A stretch of DNA of 64,000 nt from Sporosarcina sp. P34 (GCF_002743375.1 NZ_PDZC01000006.1:62001-126000), one strand, 5' to 3'; positions 18,192 to 26,816 are shown, numbered from the stretch's first letter. Notes: generated by a model not told the origin, from the sequence alone. Program-made: numbers and translations.

Positions 18192-18758
18192 ATGACAAAT
18201 GTAAATAACAGGTTATCAACTGAAGAACAGGAAAAAGTCCTCGAAACACTTCAATTACGTTTTGTAAATAATATGGTTCGCCACGCGGATATGGATTGGT
18301 CTTCAGTACATGCCAAGCTTTTAGAAAACGGGGAAAAGCTATGGTCCCTCAATGAAATGGAAGTTACGGGAGGGGAACCAGACGTAGTGGATTATGATGA
18401 AATCACGGATCAATATATTTTTTTTGATTGTTCGGCAGAGAGCCCTGTCGGTCGCCGAAGTGTTTGCTATGATCGAGAAGCATTAGAGTCTAGAAAGAAG
18501 AACAAGCCCGAGAACAACGCGATGGATCTAGCGAATGGGATGGGAATTGAATTATTGACAGAGGAACAATACCGTTGGCTCCAACAGTTTGGGGAGTTTG
18601 ATAGAAAAACATCGAGCTGGGTGCAGACGCCAGAAGAAATCAGGAAACGTGGTGGAGCTCTTTTTTGTGATCGTCGATACAATCAAGTATTTTTGTATCA
18701 CAATGGAGCAGAGTCGTATTATGCTGCAAGGGGATTCCGAGGCTCACTCAGACTGTGA
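18192..18758 (+). CDS. DUF4256 family protein
   Basis: A 188-residue cytosolic protein that matches the DUF4256 family as I recall it: N-terminal helices (LQLRFVNNMVRHADMDWSSV), the GGEPDVVDYD and FFDCSAESPVGRRSVCYDREAL segment, and a C-terminal FCDRRYNQVFLYHNGAESYY stretch. The family function is unknown. The start is the ATG at 18192, 8 bases after AAGGAGG; a GTG at 18171 overlaps that site and is unlikely. The gene is monocistronic. The 300 bases upstream (17894-18191) hold no feature I can name. Confidence 0.82.
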   Translation: MTNVNNRLSTEEQEKVLETLQLRFVNNMVRHADMDWSSVHAKLLENGEKLWSLNEMEVTGGEPDVVDYDEITDQYIFFDCSAESPVGRRSVCYDREALESRKKNKPENNAMDLANGMGIELLTEEQYRWLQQFGEFDRKTSSWVQTPEEIRKRGGALFCDRRYNQVFLYHNGAESYYAARGFRGSLRL

Positions 18759-18865
18759 ACTAGAAAGCACTATAGTCTGTGCAGTTTCGATTAACCATTC
18801 TCTTTTCTAGTGTATTTCATTTGTGGTAAGATAAAGAAAAGAGTAGTTTGATATGGGGATATAGT

Positions 18866-19501
18866 ATGGGGTATAGAGGTAGAGTAGTGGCAGTGTGTAT
18901 TGTTATATTGTTCAATATATTACGTTATGGCTATTACCATGTCTATTTAGGTTATCGGTTTGAAAAAAGTTTCTTTATTTTGACAGGGATTTTTTTGCTA
19001 GTAGCCTGGATAGGTGGTAGACAATACGACGTAGCCAAGTTTTACGCAGAGAAAGATCCGCTAACTAATGCATATAATCGACGGACAATAGATAAAGTGT
19101 TCAGGAAACAGATTTCCCAATATAGTAATACAGGGAAGAAAATTGGCGTAGTATTGATCGATCTTGATGATTTTAAGAATATAAATGATACATTCGGTCA
19201 TCAAACAGGTGATGAATTATTACGTCACGTTGCCGAACTAATTATGAGTATTGCGAAAAAAGAAGATTATGTCGTGCGATGGGGTGGCGACGAGTTTGTG
19301 CATGTAATTCTTGATCTAAAAGAGGATACTCTTTCAGACTATGTTCGGAGTTTAAGAAGTAAATTATCTAATTTAGACATAGAATCGGTCAACGTTGTTA
19401 GTGCTTCAATCGGAATCGCAGTTTATCCAGATGATGGAGAGACTTTTGAATCGCTGATTCAGAAGGCAGATACATCCATGTACGAAATGAAAAAAGCATA
19501 A
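18866..19501 (+). CDS. Membrane-anchored diguanylate cyclase (GGDEF)
   Basis: A 211-residue protein with two N-terminal membrane segments (about 5-22 and 35-50) and a single GGDEF domain (about 65-210). The active-site motif is intact (RWGGDEF), as are DPLTNAYNRR, LIDLDDFKNINDTFGH and the ASIGIAVYP strand, so it should make cyclic di-GMP at the membrane. There is almost no extracytoplasmic part, so sensing would be within the membrane or through partners. The RxxD inhibitory site is not seen at its usual place. Start ATG at 18866 with a GGGGAT site; a TTG at 18848 is in frame but less likely. A strong terminator follows. Confidence 0.88.
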   Translation: MGYRGRVVAVCIVILFNILRYGYYHVYLGYRFEKSFFILTGIFLLVAWIGGRQYDVAKFYAEKDPLTNAYNRRTIDKVFRKQISQYSNTGKKIGVVLIDLDDFKNINDTFGHQTGDELLRHVAELIMSIAKKEDYVVRWGGDEFVHVILDLKEDTLSDYVRSLRSKLSNLDIESVNVVSASIGIAVYPDDGETFESLIQKADTSMYEMKKA

Positions 19502-19510
19502 TTCGTTTCT

Positions 19511-19551
19511 AATCCTAGTTCAGTCTGCATGACAGTCTGAACTAGGATTTT
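19511..19551 (+). terminator. Intrinsic terminator after the diguanylate cyclase
   Basis: Arms AATCCTAGTTCAG and CTGAACTAGGATT (19511-19523, 19537-19549) followed by TTTTT. Confidence 0.9.
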
Positions 19552-19660
19552 TGAAACGAAAAAATGTTGGTGATGTATTAAATGTGATATGCACTTCGGT
19601 AAGAGTTTAATGAATGATGCCACTCATATATAGGATAGCTAGTAGTTATGCTTAAACTTC

Positions 19661-20317
19661 TCATGTTCTTTCAATGGTCGCTGTAATTTCCACACCCGTC
19701 AAAGCCTGTGTAGCTAGACGGTCAGCTTCGCTGTTCTTCTTGCGTGAAATGAGTTCATACCGTGGTTGAAATCCTAAAGATTCCATCTTTTCTTCAACTT
19801 TATTCGCCCAACTGTACAGTTCTTCTTCAATTACAGGCCATTCTTCGCTTAAATGATTGATTACTACCCGTGAGTCACCCATAATCTCAATGGGTAAATG
19901 ATGCGCTCCAAGCGTTTCAAGTTCTTGCAAGCACAGATGAAGAGCTGCATATTCTGCTTCGTTGTTTGAAGATAAGTGTGTAGCGGTGGCGTTTTTTCGT
20001 AGTCTATAAGATTTACCATTTTGGTTATAATAGAGGACACAACCGAGACCGGCCAACTTTGTATTCCAATCGAAACCACCATCGAAGTATACAACGATAT
20101 TATGTGGCTCTGTTTCGATGCCCTTCAAATAGCCTTTTAATTCCTTGATAGTCCAGGAACTATCAAATTGATCTGTAAACATGATTTGCTTTGTGCGACC
20201 TGTTTTCTCTAAGTCCTCAGCAATCAGCAGCGCTTGGTCTGCAGGTAATTCTCCGGACTTGAAAACGGTTGGTGTTCCTTTTTTTGATTTATAGTGCCAT
20301 TCAATCAATACATTCAA
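19661..20317 (-). CDS. RNase H-like protein with N-terminal extension
   Basis: A 218-residue protein. Residues about 1-70 form an N-terminal module (TVFKSGELPADQALLIAEDL... and SWTIKELKGYL), and residues about 75-210 an RNase HI-like domain. The four acidic catalytic positions are visible: VYFDGG, NNEAEY, MGDSRVV and EADRLA. It resembles YpdQ/YpeP-type proteins of Bacillus, which are annotated as RNase H-like; activity on RNA-DNA hybrids is plausible but not certain. The ATG at 20332 overlaps its own GGGAGGG, so the TTG at 20317 (6 bases after GGGAGGG) is the likely start. Transcribed alone. Confidence 0.82.
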   Translation of the reverse strand: MNVLIEWHYKSKKGTPTVFKSGELPADQALLIAEDLEKTGRTKQIMFTDQFDSSWTIKELKGYLKGIETEPHNIVVYFDGGFDWNTKLAGLGCVLYYNQNGKSYRLRKNATATHLSSNNEAEYAALHLCLQELETLGAHHLPIEIMGDSRVVINHLSEEWPVIEEELYSWANKVEEKMESLGFQPRYELISRKKNSEADRLATQALTGVEITATIERT

Positions 20318-20410
20318 CGTGATCCCTCCCATATATTCAGTTTATCCGATAAAGACATATAAAAACCTATTAATAAGAAAATGATATCGACATAAGGGAG
20401 ATAATGAATA

Positions 20411-20495
20411 GGACGTTGAACCATACTTTTGCAAAGGTACGTACATTACTATTTCTGAAGATGAAATTTTAGAAGCACGCATCAGTCTCCAACAT
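20411..20495 (+). pseudogene. Possible remnant of a PLP-dependent lyase gene
   Basis: One plus-strand frame reads GTYITISEDEILEARISLQ, which resembles the segment before the C-terminus of threonine-dehydratase/threonine-synthase-like enzymes. It has no start, a stop just upstream, and runs into the adjacent terminator. Too short to be sure. Confidence 0.2.
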
Positions 20496-20554
20496 AAAAA
20501 ATCCTGCACGGAAAGCTGTCATGGTTTGAACACACGAGAGTTTTCCGTACAGGA
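20496..20554 (-). terminator. Terminator of the dicarboxylate/amino acid symporter gene
   Basis: On the minus strand TCCTGTACGGAAA pairs with TTTCCGTGCAGGA (20502-20514 and 20542-20554) and is followed by six Ts (20496-20501). Confidence 0.85.
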
Positions 20555-20565
20555 ATTAATGAAAG

Positions 20566-21819
20566 TTATGCAATTTCCGTATTTCTCTGAACCTCTTCAA
20601 CATCTGGCTCCCCTAACACACCTTCAGTTTGTGCAACGATAACAGCACATGCAGCGTCACCGGTAATGTTGACGGCTGTACGCACCATATCAAGTAGGCG
20701 ATCTACTCCGAGGACGAGTGCAATACCTTCAACCGGCAAGCCCACTGACGTCAGAACCATTGCTAACATGATGAGGCCTGCACCTGGAACCGCAGCCGTT
20801 CCAATACTAGCAAGTACTGCAGTTAACACAACAGTGAGTAACTGACCCATAGTTAATTCAACGCCATAAGCCTGTGCGATAAAGATTACTGCTGCCCCTT
20901 GCATGATTGCGGTACCGTCCATATTAATAGTGGCCCCAAGGGATTGAGTGAACGAACTAATAGACTCGGGAACTTTTAACTTCTCTTGCGCTGTTTTCAT
21001 AGAAATCGGTAGTGTTGCTGCAGAACTTGCTGTACTGAATGCAACAACTTGTGCTGGAAAGAAGTTTTTGAAGAACCAAATTGGGCTACGCTTACCGATC
21101 AATGCGATTGATCCGCCATAGACGAAAATGGTATGGATTACGAGGGCTCCGAGAACCACTCCCATGTACATACCCATTACCTTCAATGCATCTATACCCT
21201 GGCTTCCAACAGCAGATGCAATCAAACCGAATGCTCCGTATGGCGCGAACTTCATGACAAATGTAATCAGATACATAATGAGTTCATTTGCTTGCTCAAA
21301 AAACTCTTGTACTCTTTCAACTTTACTACCTAACATGGCCATTCCAAAGCCAACCAATGCTGCAAAGAAGATAATCTGAAGCATATTACCTTCTGCCATA
21401 GCACTCACGGGATTTGTAGGAATAATTCCTAATAGGGTTTCCGCAACTGGTGGAGCTTCTTGTGCTTCGTAAGTGGCATTGGCTGTTTCGAAATTACCTC
21501 CTTCACCAGGCTTTAGTAATAGTCCGATTGAAATGGCAATAACTAGGGCAATGGCTGTAGTTATCAAGAAATAGCCGATGGTCTTCCCGCCAATTCTACC
21601 TAATTTCTTTGGATCACCAATTCCAACCGTTCCTAGGACGATAGAAATGAATACCACGGGCACGACTAGCATCTTCATCAGATTCAAGAAGATTATACCA
21701 AGTGGTTTAAAAAGAAATGCGTCAGCTTTTGTAAAAAGACTAGGCGTGAAGATATTCAATAGTAAACCGACGACTACCCCTGCGATTAGGGCAATAATAA
21801 TATTTCTGGCTAACTTCAT
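20566..21819 (-). CDS. Dicarboxylate/amino acid:cation symporter (DAACS, GltP/DctA type)
   Basis: A 417-residue transporter of the DAACS family, which co-transports glutamate, aspartate or C4-dicarboxylates with H+ or Na+. Eight long membrane segments and two re-entrant loops are expected. The diagnostic serine-rich hairpin (STASSAATLPISMKTAQ), the NMDGTAIMQG motif in TM7 and the TM8 segment DRLLDMVRTAVNITGDAACAVIVAQ are all present. Substrate cannot be fixed: the TM8 Arg and Asp positions fit acidic substrates. AAGGAGGG upstream of ATG. A near-perfect cre box upstream suggests glucose repression, so it likely imports a carbon source. Confidence 0.92.
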   Translation of the reverse strand: MKLARNIIIALIAGVVVGLLLNIFTPSLFTKADAFLFKPLGIIFLNLMKMLVVPVVFISIVLGTVGIGDPKKLGRIGGKTIGYFLITTAIALVIAISIGLLLKPGEGGNFETANATYEAQEAPPVAETLLGIIPTNPVSAMAEGNMLQIIFFAALVGFGMAMLGSKVERVQEFFEQANELIMYLITFVMKFAPYGAFGLIASAVGSQGIDALKVMGMYMGVVLGALVIHTIFVYGGSIALIGKRSPIWFFKNFFPAQVVAFSTASSAATLPISMKTAQEKLKVPESISSFTQSLGATINMDGTAIMQGAAVIFIAQAYGVELTMGQLLTVVLTAVLASIGTAAVPGAGLIMLAMVLTSVGLPVEGIALVLGVDRLLDMVRTAVNITGDAACAVIVAQTEGVLGEPDVEEVQRNTEIA

Positions 21820-21864
21820 AAATATCCCTCCTTAACATAATCTATTCAATTAGTAAGTTAATAA

Positions 21865-21878
21865 TGAAAGCGCTTACT
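21865..21878. promoter_or_regulatory. cre box upstream of the DAACS symporter
   Basis: TGAAAGCGCTTACT matches the cre consensus except the last base; 46 bases before the start codon of the minus-strand gene. Nearly identical to the box before serine dehydratase. Confidence 0.7.
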
Positions 21879-22287
21879 TACATTATTCGATAGAACTTGC
21901 AGAATGTCAACTTAATCTATTAAATACTTAACGGATTAGTAAATAGTTAAAGAGAAACAATAAAAGTGTGTATAGACGAAGTGGTACCATTCCCAACTAT
22001 GCATTTCGGAGAAGAAATAGATTGGATCTAAGATAGATTTCTAAAGAGGACATATAAATAGAAGACGTCCAACTCCAAGTATGGCTATTATAAAATCATC
22101 TTCAGTCATGTTGTGATTTAATAATGCTGCATGAAAAGCAAAAGGGCAAGTGTTAATTGTTGTCATTTCTAAATTAATCCATAGAAATAGATTGATATCT
22201 TACAAAATTCAAAGTATTATTTGGTTTTTTTAGTGTACCGCTGTACAATTAGGGTATCAATGGATAATTGTTATTTTAGAAAAGGAA
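21879..22287. other. Intergenic region with a possible decayed reading frame
   Basis: About 410 bases between divergent genes. On the minus strand (about 22055-22180) an open stretch encoding roughly 40 residues (starts MTTINTCPFAFHAALL, includes MTEDDFIIAILGVGRLL) looks protein-like but has no good ribosome site and no family I know. A promoter for the TetR gene must lie near 22200-22260; I cannot place it with confidence. Confidence 0.35.
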
Positions 22288-22887
22288 GTGTATCAACTGA
22301 AAAAAAGAGGCCGACGAGTTGGAGCGGATGGCGAAAAAAGTCGTCAAACACTTTTGGAGATTTCCGCCACACAATTCGCTATTCATGGTTTTTATAAAAC
22401 GAAGATCAGTGATATTGTGAAGGAAGCAAATGTCACACAGCCAACGTTCTACTTATATTTTAAAAGTAAAGAAGCTGTATTTCAGGAATTAGTCGATATA
22501 TTTAAAGAAAAATTATATCATCTTGTAGCACAAAGCAAACTTCCCGCAGATATAGCAGAAGAAGGGCTAATGGAGCGAATTGCTTATGGTTTATGTGCTG
22601 TTTTTGAACTATTCCAGCAGAATGAAGAAGTTGCACGGATTGGTTTTGTTGTATCAGAAGAAGCCGTTAACATTAAAGAACAAATGACCGCACAATTAGA
22701 ACGTAATCTTAAAGAAGAAGCAGAGCTTGGATATTTTCATACCAATATAAACTTTGGCGTTGTCGCTGCAGCAATGGTTGGAGCTATTGAATATCTAGCG
22801 ATCACCAAACTATGGACGGGCACACATACACCAGAAGAATTGGCAGAAGAGATGACATACTTATTTTTACAAGGGTTGAAAAAATAA
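22288..22887 (+). CDS. TetR/AcrR family transcriptional regulator
   Basis: A 199-residue one-component repressor. The N-terminal helix-turn-helix (about 15-62) has ISATQFAIHGFYKTKISDIVKEANVTQPTFYLYFKSKEAVF, split here by its parts: recognition helix TQPTFYLYF. The C-terminal ligand domain is TetR-like, and the ligand is unknown. No neighbouring exporter or enzyme gene is cotranscribed, so the target is unclear; the divergent DAACS symporter is 470 bases away. Frame starts at GTG 22288, only 2 bases after AAAAGG; a CTG at 22297 has better spacing (10 bases), so the exact start is uncertain. Confidence 0.88.
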   Translation: MYQLKKRGRRVGADGEKSRQTLLEISATQFAIHGFYKTKISDIVKEANVTQPTFYLYFKSKEAVFQELVDIFKEKLYHLVAQSKLPADIAEEGLMERIAYGLCAVFELFQQNEEVARIGFVVSEEAVNIKEQMTAQLERNLKEEAELGYFHTNINFGVVAAAMVGAIEYLAITKLWTGTHTPEELAEEMTYLFLQGLKK

Positions 22888-22900
22888 AAATTGAATACAT

Positions 22901-22935
22901 AAGCATAAGCTCAAATATAGGGTTTATGCTTTTTA
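22901..22935 (+). terminator. Intrinsic terminator after TetR gene
   Basis: AAGCATAA (22901-22908) pairs with TTATGCTT (22924-22931), followed by a T run. The remaining 255 bases up to the sensor kinase gene show no recognised feature. Confidence 0.75.
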
Positions 22936-23191
22936 CTTCTAAAAACGTATCAAAATATTTGTTAAGCACATGAGAGATGGGACTCCAGATGGGAAGGTAT
23001 AATCCATGGAGAAATGTAAAAAGAACTATATTAGACAAGGCGACGAAGAATTGCATGAAAACCACTCGCTCTCACGTCGTTCTACTTACATAGATTCTAT
23101 AAAGCAATGTTTTAATATTACACATACTTATGTTTGATAAAGTAGAAGTTCAAATGATGTATAAAAAATGTGTCTTCGGAAGTGACGAATA

Positions 23192-24799
23192 GTGCTGAAA
23201 TCAAAACTACAAAATAAAATACTGTTAATGGTCACTTCACTTGTTTTATTTTTAATGTCACTTATGCTTATCGTCTTTGTCATCACAGATTATCTGAATT
23301 TATTTGATCGTAGCCATACAGTCGGACTACAAACTGCAAAGATGCTTTCGTATATGGATACAGTTAAAGTAGGACTGGAAGAAAAAACGGACGTAGAAAA
23401 AATAGGCGATTTGGAAGCGGTAATCGAACATTATTCAAATCAAGTAGATGCCACGTTTATTGTGATTCAAGACAAAGCAGGACAAGTACTTGCTTCACCG
23501 GATAGTAACCAAATAGGCAAAGTGATTCCATATAAAGATGGTTACAAAGCGATTGTGTTTGGAGCAAATTATTCAATGCTGTCGAACGAAATAATCGGGC
23601 CTTCTGTTAGCAGTAAAGCGCCCATTTATAATAAGGAAGAAAATCAAATTATTGGAGTTGTAACAGTAGGATACCTCATTTCAGATTTACGAAACATTGT
23701 ATATAACCGCGTAGAAAAACTGATATATATATCATTGCTTATTCTAGCCCTTGGAATTTACATCAGTTTCCGTCTGGCGAAATCGATCAGAAAAGATACT
23801 TTTGGATTAGATCCAGAACAAATTGCAAAATTTTATATGGAAAGAAAAGCGATACTGTCATCAATCGATGAAGGCATTATTGCAGTAAGCCAATCAGGTA
23901 AGATTACACTAATTAATACTGCCGCTCGTTCCATTCTTAATATAAAAAGGAATCGTATTGGAGATGACTTGGATACTATCTTTCCTAACTTACCTACTGT
24001 AGCGGAATTAAATGAATCTGTAATTCAATCTTTTGAAATCGTCTATTCTGCAAAAAGACTAGTTGTCAGTGCGATGCCATTGCGACTTGAAGGTGTGCTA
24101 AAAGGTGCCTTGATTACATTTCGTGATACAACAGAAATGGCTGAAGTTGTGAATACGCTCTATGAAGTTAGGAAGTACTCGGATGACTTGAGAGCACAGA
24201 CGCATGAATTTACAAATAAACTTTATTTAATCTCGGGTTTATTACAACTCGGTAAGTATGAGGAAGCTGTTTGTACAATTCAAACGGAAATTAATATTAG
24301 TGATAACACGAATCAGTTCATTCTCGAAAACATTAGAGACCCCCATGTACAGGCTATTCTCTTTGGAAAGATAGGTAAGGCATCTGAAATGAAAGTAGGA
24401 TTCGAAATCGATGACAATAGCAGTTTGGAATCGTTACCGAAATGGTTCGGAACAGGTGCATTGACTGTTATTCTAGGGAATCTAATCGATAATGCACTGG
24501 AAGAAACTGCGAAAAATTTAGGAGGACAAGTTTCCTTTTTCACTCTGGACTTTGGAGAAGATATTATATTTGAAGTGTCAGATAATGGACGTGGTATTCA
24601 GAAAAATCAAATGGATACGCTTTATCAAAAAGGTTATTCAACAAAATCTACGACGGGAAGAGGTTTTGGCTTGGCGAATGTTCATCAAGCTGTTAGTTCG
24701 CTTGGTGGGACAATTCAAGTGTCGAGTACAAAAGAAGGAACAATCTTTTCTGTCTATATTCCAAAACATATAGAAAATAAGGAGCGTGAAATAAAATGA
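23192..24799 (+). CDS. Sensor histidine kinase, CitA/DcuS family
   Basis: A 535-residue membrane kinase. TM1 (about 10-33) and TM2 (about 175-193) flank an extracytoplasmic PDC-type sensor (TFIVIQDKAGQVLASPDSNQIG), as in CitA/DcuS citrate and C4-dicarboxylate sensors. A cytoplasmic PAS domain (about 215-320) precedes the phosphoacceptor helix, with histidine in RAQTHEFTNKLYLISGLLQLG, and the ATPase domain (GNLIDNALEE, DNGRGI, GRGFGLANVHQA). It is expected to sense an external carboxylate and phosphorylate the regulator encoded next, whose start overlaps its stop by 4 bases (ATGA). GTG start with GGAAGTG upstream. The adjoining tricarboxylate locus makes a tricarboxylate the likely signal; this is inference. 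Confidence 0.92.
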   Translation: MLKSKLQNKILLMVTSLVLFLMSLMLIVFVITDYLNLFDRSHTVGLQTAKMLSYMDTVKVGLEEKTDVEKIGDLEAVIEHYSNQVDATFIVIQDKAGQVLASPDSNQIGKVIPYKDGYKAIVFGANYSMLSNEIIGPSVSSKAPIYNKEENQIIGVVTVGYLISDLRNIVYNRVEKLIYISLLILALGIYISFRLAKSIRKDTFGLDPEQIAKFYMERKAILSSIDEGIIAVSQSGKITLINTAARSILNIKRNRIGDDLDTIFPNLPTVAELNESVIQSFEIVYSAKRLVVSAMPLRLEGVLKGALITFRDTTEMAEVVNTLYEVRKYSDDLRAQTHEFTNKLYLISGLLQLGKYEEAVCTIQTEINISDNTNQFILENIRDPHVQAILFGKIGKASEMKVGFEIDDNSSLESLPKWFGTGALTVILGNLIDNALEETAKNLGGQVSFFTLDFGEDIIFEVSDNGRGIQKNQMDTLYQKGYSTKSTTGRGFGLANVHQAVSSLGGTIQVSSTKEGTIFSVYIPKHIENKEREIK

Positions 24800-25470
24800 T
24801 TCATGTGGGAATTGTTGAAGATGATTTTCGTATTGCTTCTATACATCAGCATTTTTTAGAAAGTGTAGATGGAGTGGAAGTAGTCTGGCAAGCGTTACGT
24901 GCGAAAGATACGTGGGGAATGCTTAAAAAACAGCCAGCGGATTTACTGTTGGTGGATGTTTACATGCCAGACCAGTCAGGTATTGACTTGGTACGTGAGC
25001 TGAAAATTCACTATCCGTCTTTGGATTTCATCATCATTACTGCAGCTACAGATCGTGAATTGGTAGCGCAAAGTTTAGCGGCAGGTGCGTTTCATTACTT
25101 AGTGAAACCTGTTGAATTAACCAAGTTGCGAGAAGTTATTGATCGCTATCAACAGCGGTGCCTATTTCTTCAGGAAAGCCCACATGTAGATCAAGAAGAG
25201 ATTGATAAACTATTCGTTCATGCGGTAGCAACACGAGAAAATGGAACAAATCTTCCTAAGGGCATTCATCCTTTAACGTTGCAAAAAGTGCTAGATATCG
25301 TTAACCCTTTAACAGAAGGAACGACAGCAGAGGAAGTAGGTGAAAAACTAGGCGCTTCGCGTACGACAGCAAGAAGGTATTTAGAATATTTAATTGCAGA
25401 AGGAAAGATGAGGGCTGAACTCGAATACGGAATTATTGGAAGGCCGGAACGAAAATATTTTGGATTATAA
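24796..25470 (+). CDS. Response regulator, CitB/DcuR family
   Basis: A 224-residue regulator. The receiver domain (about 1-120) has the acidic pocket (VEDDF), the phospho-aspartate in LLLVDVYMPDQSG, and the Lys in HYLVKPVEL. The C-terminal part has a helix-turn-helix (TTAEEVGEKLGASRTTARRYLEYL) as in CitB/DctR-type partners of CitA kinases. It is translationally coupled to the kinase gene. The expected targets are the promoter before tctC and possibly its own operon. A terminator 130 bases downstream separates it from tctC. Confidence 0.92.
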   Translation: MIHVGIVEDDFRIASIHQHFLESVDGVEVVWQALRAKDTWGMLKKQPADLLLVDVYMPDQSGIDLVRELKIHYPSLDFIIITAATDRELVAQSLAAGAFHYLVKPVELTKLREVIDRYQQRCLFLQESPHVDQEEIDKLFVHAVATRENGTNLPKGIHPLTLQKVLDIVNPLTEGTTAEEVGEKLGASRTTARRYLEYLIAEGKMRAELEYGIIGRPERKYFGL

Positions 25471-25600
25471 ATTCATGTTGATAGATTATTGATGTATGTC
25501 ATAAATCAATAGATCAATTGAAAGCATTATCTTGTTGAGATATATTTCAATACAACTCATTCATTCAATGGTGGTGATAACCATTTTATAGACACTCATT

Positions 25601-25625
25601 AGCATCCTTTCGAGGGATGCTTTTT
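25601..25625 (+). terminator. Terminator after the two-component system
   Basis: AGCATCC (25601-25607)/GGATGCT (25615-25621) with TTTTT at 25621-25625. Confidence 0.8.
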
Positions 25626-25677
25626 CGTGTAAACATAATGAACAAAATGCCGTTAAAGTATTTTGAATTGTTAATAT

Positions 25678-25691
25678 TGTAAACGGTTACA
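25678..25691. promoter_or_regulatory. Perfect cre box upstream of tctC
   Basis: TGTAAACGGTTACA matches the CcpA-site consensus TGWAANCGNTNWCA at every position and is almost palindromic. It lies about 64 bases before the tctC start, suggesting carbon-catabolite control of the whole locus. Confidence 0.82.
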
Positions 25692-25754
25692 ATTTAGAGT
25701 TGATAAAGTACACTATCTATAGATGATAAATCAGATAGAAAAGAGGAGAACAGT

Positions 25755-26741
25755 ATGAAAAAAATAGTAGGCGTAGCAGCACTATCATTTGCACTTATTC
25801 TAGGGGCTTGTTCATCAGGTAATGCAGGTGAAAAAGACGATTCGGCTTACCCAAAGAAGAATCTTGAGTTCATTGCACCAGCAACACCAGGAGGCGGCTG
25901 GGATGCTACAGCCCGTGCAATACAAAAGATTATGAAAGAGGAAGAAATTATAGATCAGAGTATGACAGTCATCAATAAACCAGGCGGTAACGGTGAAGTA
26001 GGTTGGCAGTATCTATCCAAGAAAGACGCACATACATTGGCAATTGACTCCAGTTTACTAATTACAAATAATTTGCTTGGTCAAAGTGATCTTACATATG
26101 AGGAGTTCACGCCGCTTGCTACATTAACAACAGAGTGGATTTCGGTAGCGGTTAAAAATGGTTCTCCCTATGAAACGGCAACAGATTTAATGGAACAACT
26201 CAAAAAAGATCCTGCGTCCGTGAAGATCGGCATTGCGCCTGGCCTTGGGAATAATGATCATTTGTCTTTCGTAAAAGCAGCCAAAACATTTGGCGTAGAT
26301 ATTACAAAATTAAACTTCCTCGTATATGAAAGCGGCGGTGATGTAATGACAAGCTTGCTTGGCGGTCATGTAGATGCAGCGACCATGGCAGTGTCTGAAT
26401 CGGCAGAACAACATCTTGCGGGAAAATTTAAGATTGTAGCAATTTCAGCTGACGAACGTCTGGAAGAATTGCCTGACGTACCAACGTGGACAGAAGAAGG
26501 CGTAGATATAGTGTTTCCTCACTGGCGCGGTATTCTCGGACCACCGGATATGACAGAAGATGAGATCACATATTGGAACGAAGCGTTCAGTGAAATGGTT
26601 GAGACGGACTCTTGGAAACAATTGCTAGAGAACAATGGTTGGGAAGATTTCTATCAAGACAGTGCTGAAACAACGCAGTTCTTGAAAGAGCAAAATGAAA
26701 TGTATACAGAACTGATTGACGAGTCTGGTTTACAGAAATAA
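25755..26741 (+). CDS. tctC: Tripartite tricarboxylate transporter substrate-binding lipoprotein TctC
   Basis: A 328-residue Bug/TctC-family binding protein. A lipoprotein signal ends in LGAC (Cys19), so it is anchored outside the membrane. Family marks include LEFIAPATPGGGWDATARAIQ, VINKPGGNGEVGWQYL, the IGIAPGLGNNDHL stretch, GGDVMTSLLGGHVDAATMAVSE and FPHWRGILGPPDM. Such proteins bind citrate, tricarballylate or other (di/tri)carboxylates and hand them to TctAB. First gene of the operon, with AGAGGAG upstream and its own hairpin downstream, which should give more binding protein than membrane protein. Confidence 0.94.
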   Translation: MKKIVGVAALSFALILGACSSGNAGEKDDSAYPKKNLEFIAPATPGGGWDATARAIQKIMKEEEIIDQSMTVINKPGGNGEVGWQYLSKKDAHTLAIDSSLLITNNLLGQSDLTYEEFTPLATLTTEWISVAVKNGSPYETATDLMEQLKKDPASVKIGIAPGLGNNDHLSFVKAAKTFGVDITKLNFLVYESGGDVMTSLLGGHVDAATMAVSESAEQHLAGKFKIVAISADERLEELPDVPTWTEEGVDIVFPHWRGILGPPDMTEDEITYWNEAFSEMVETDSWKQLLENNGWEDFYQDSAETTQFLKEQNEMYTELIDESGLQK

Positions 26742-26749
26742 GTACTCAT

Positions 26750-26786
26750 AAAAAGGTTGAGTCCCGCTCAAGCGGGCTCGCTTTTT
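26750..26786 (+). terminator. Intercistronic hairpin between tctC and tctB
   Basis: AAAAAGgttGAGtCCCGCT (26750-26768) and AGCGGGCTCgCTTTTT (26771-26786) form a long stem with a very short loop (26769-26770), followed by an AT tail. Since tctBA lack a visible promoter of their own, it is probably a partial terminator or a 3' stabiliser that raises tctC expression. Confidence 0.7.
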
Positions 26787-26816
26787 AAATTATTCAATTA
26801 GGAGGAGGAACACTGT

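Larger units (their letters stand above)
25471..25754 (+). promoter_or_regulatory. Regulatory region of the tricarboxylate operon
   Basis: In order: AT-rich inverted repeat TATTGAT (25487-25493)/ATCAATA (25505-25511), a possible regulator site; a terminator (25601-25625); a perfect cre (25678-25691); a possible -35 TTGATA (25700-25705) with no clear -10; and the ribosome site AGAGGAG of tctC. Which repeat binds the CitB-type regulator is not decidable by eye. Confidence 0.5.
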
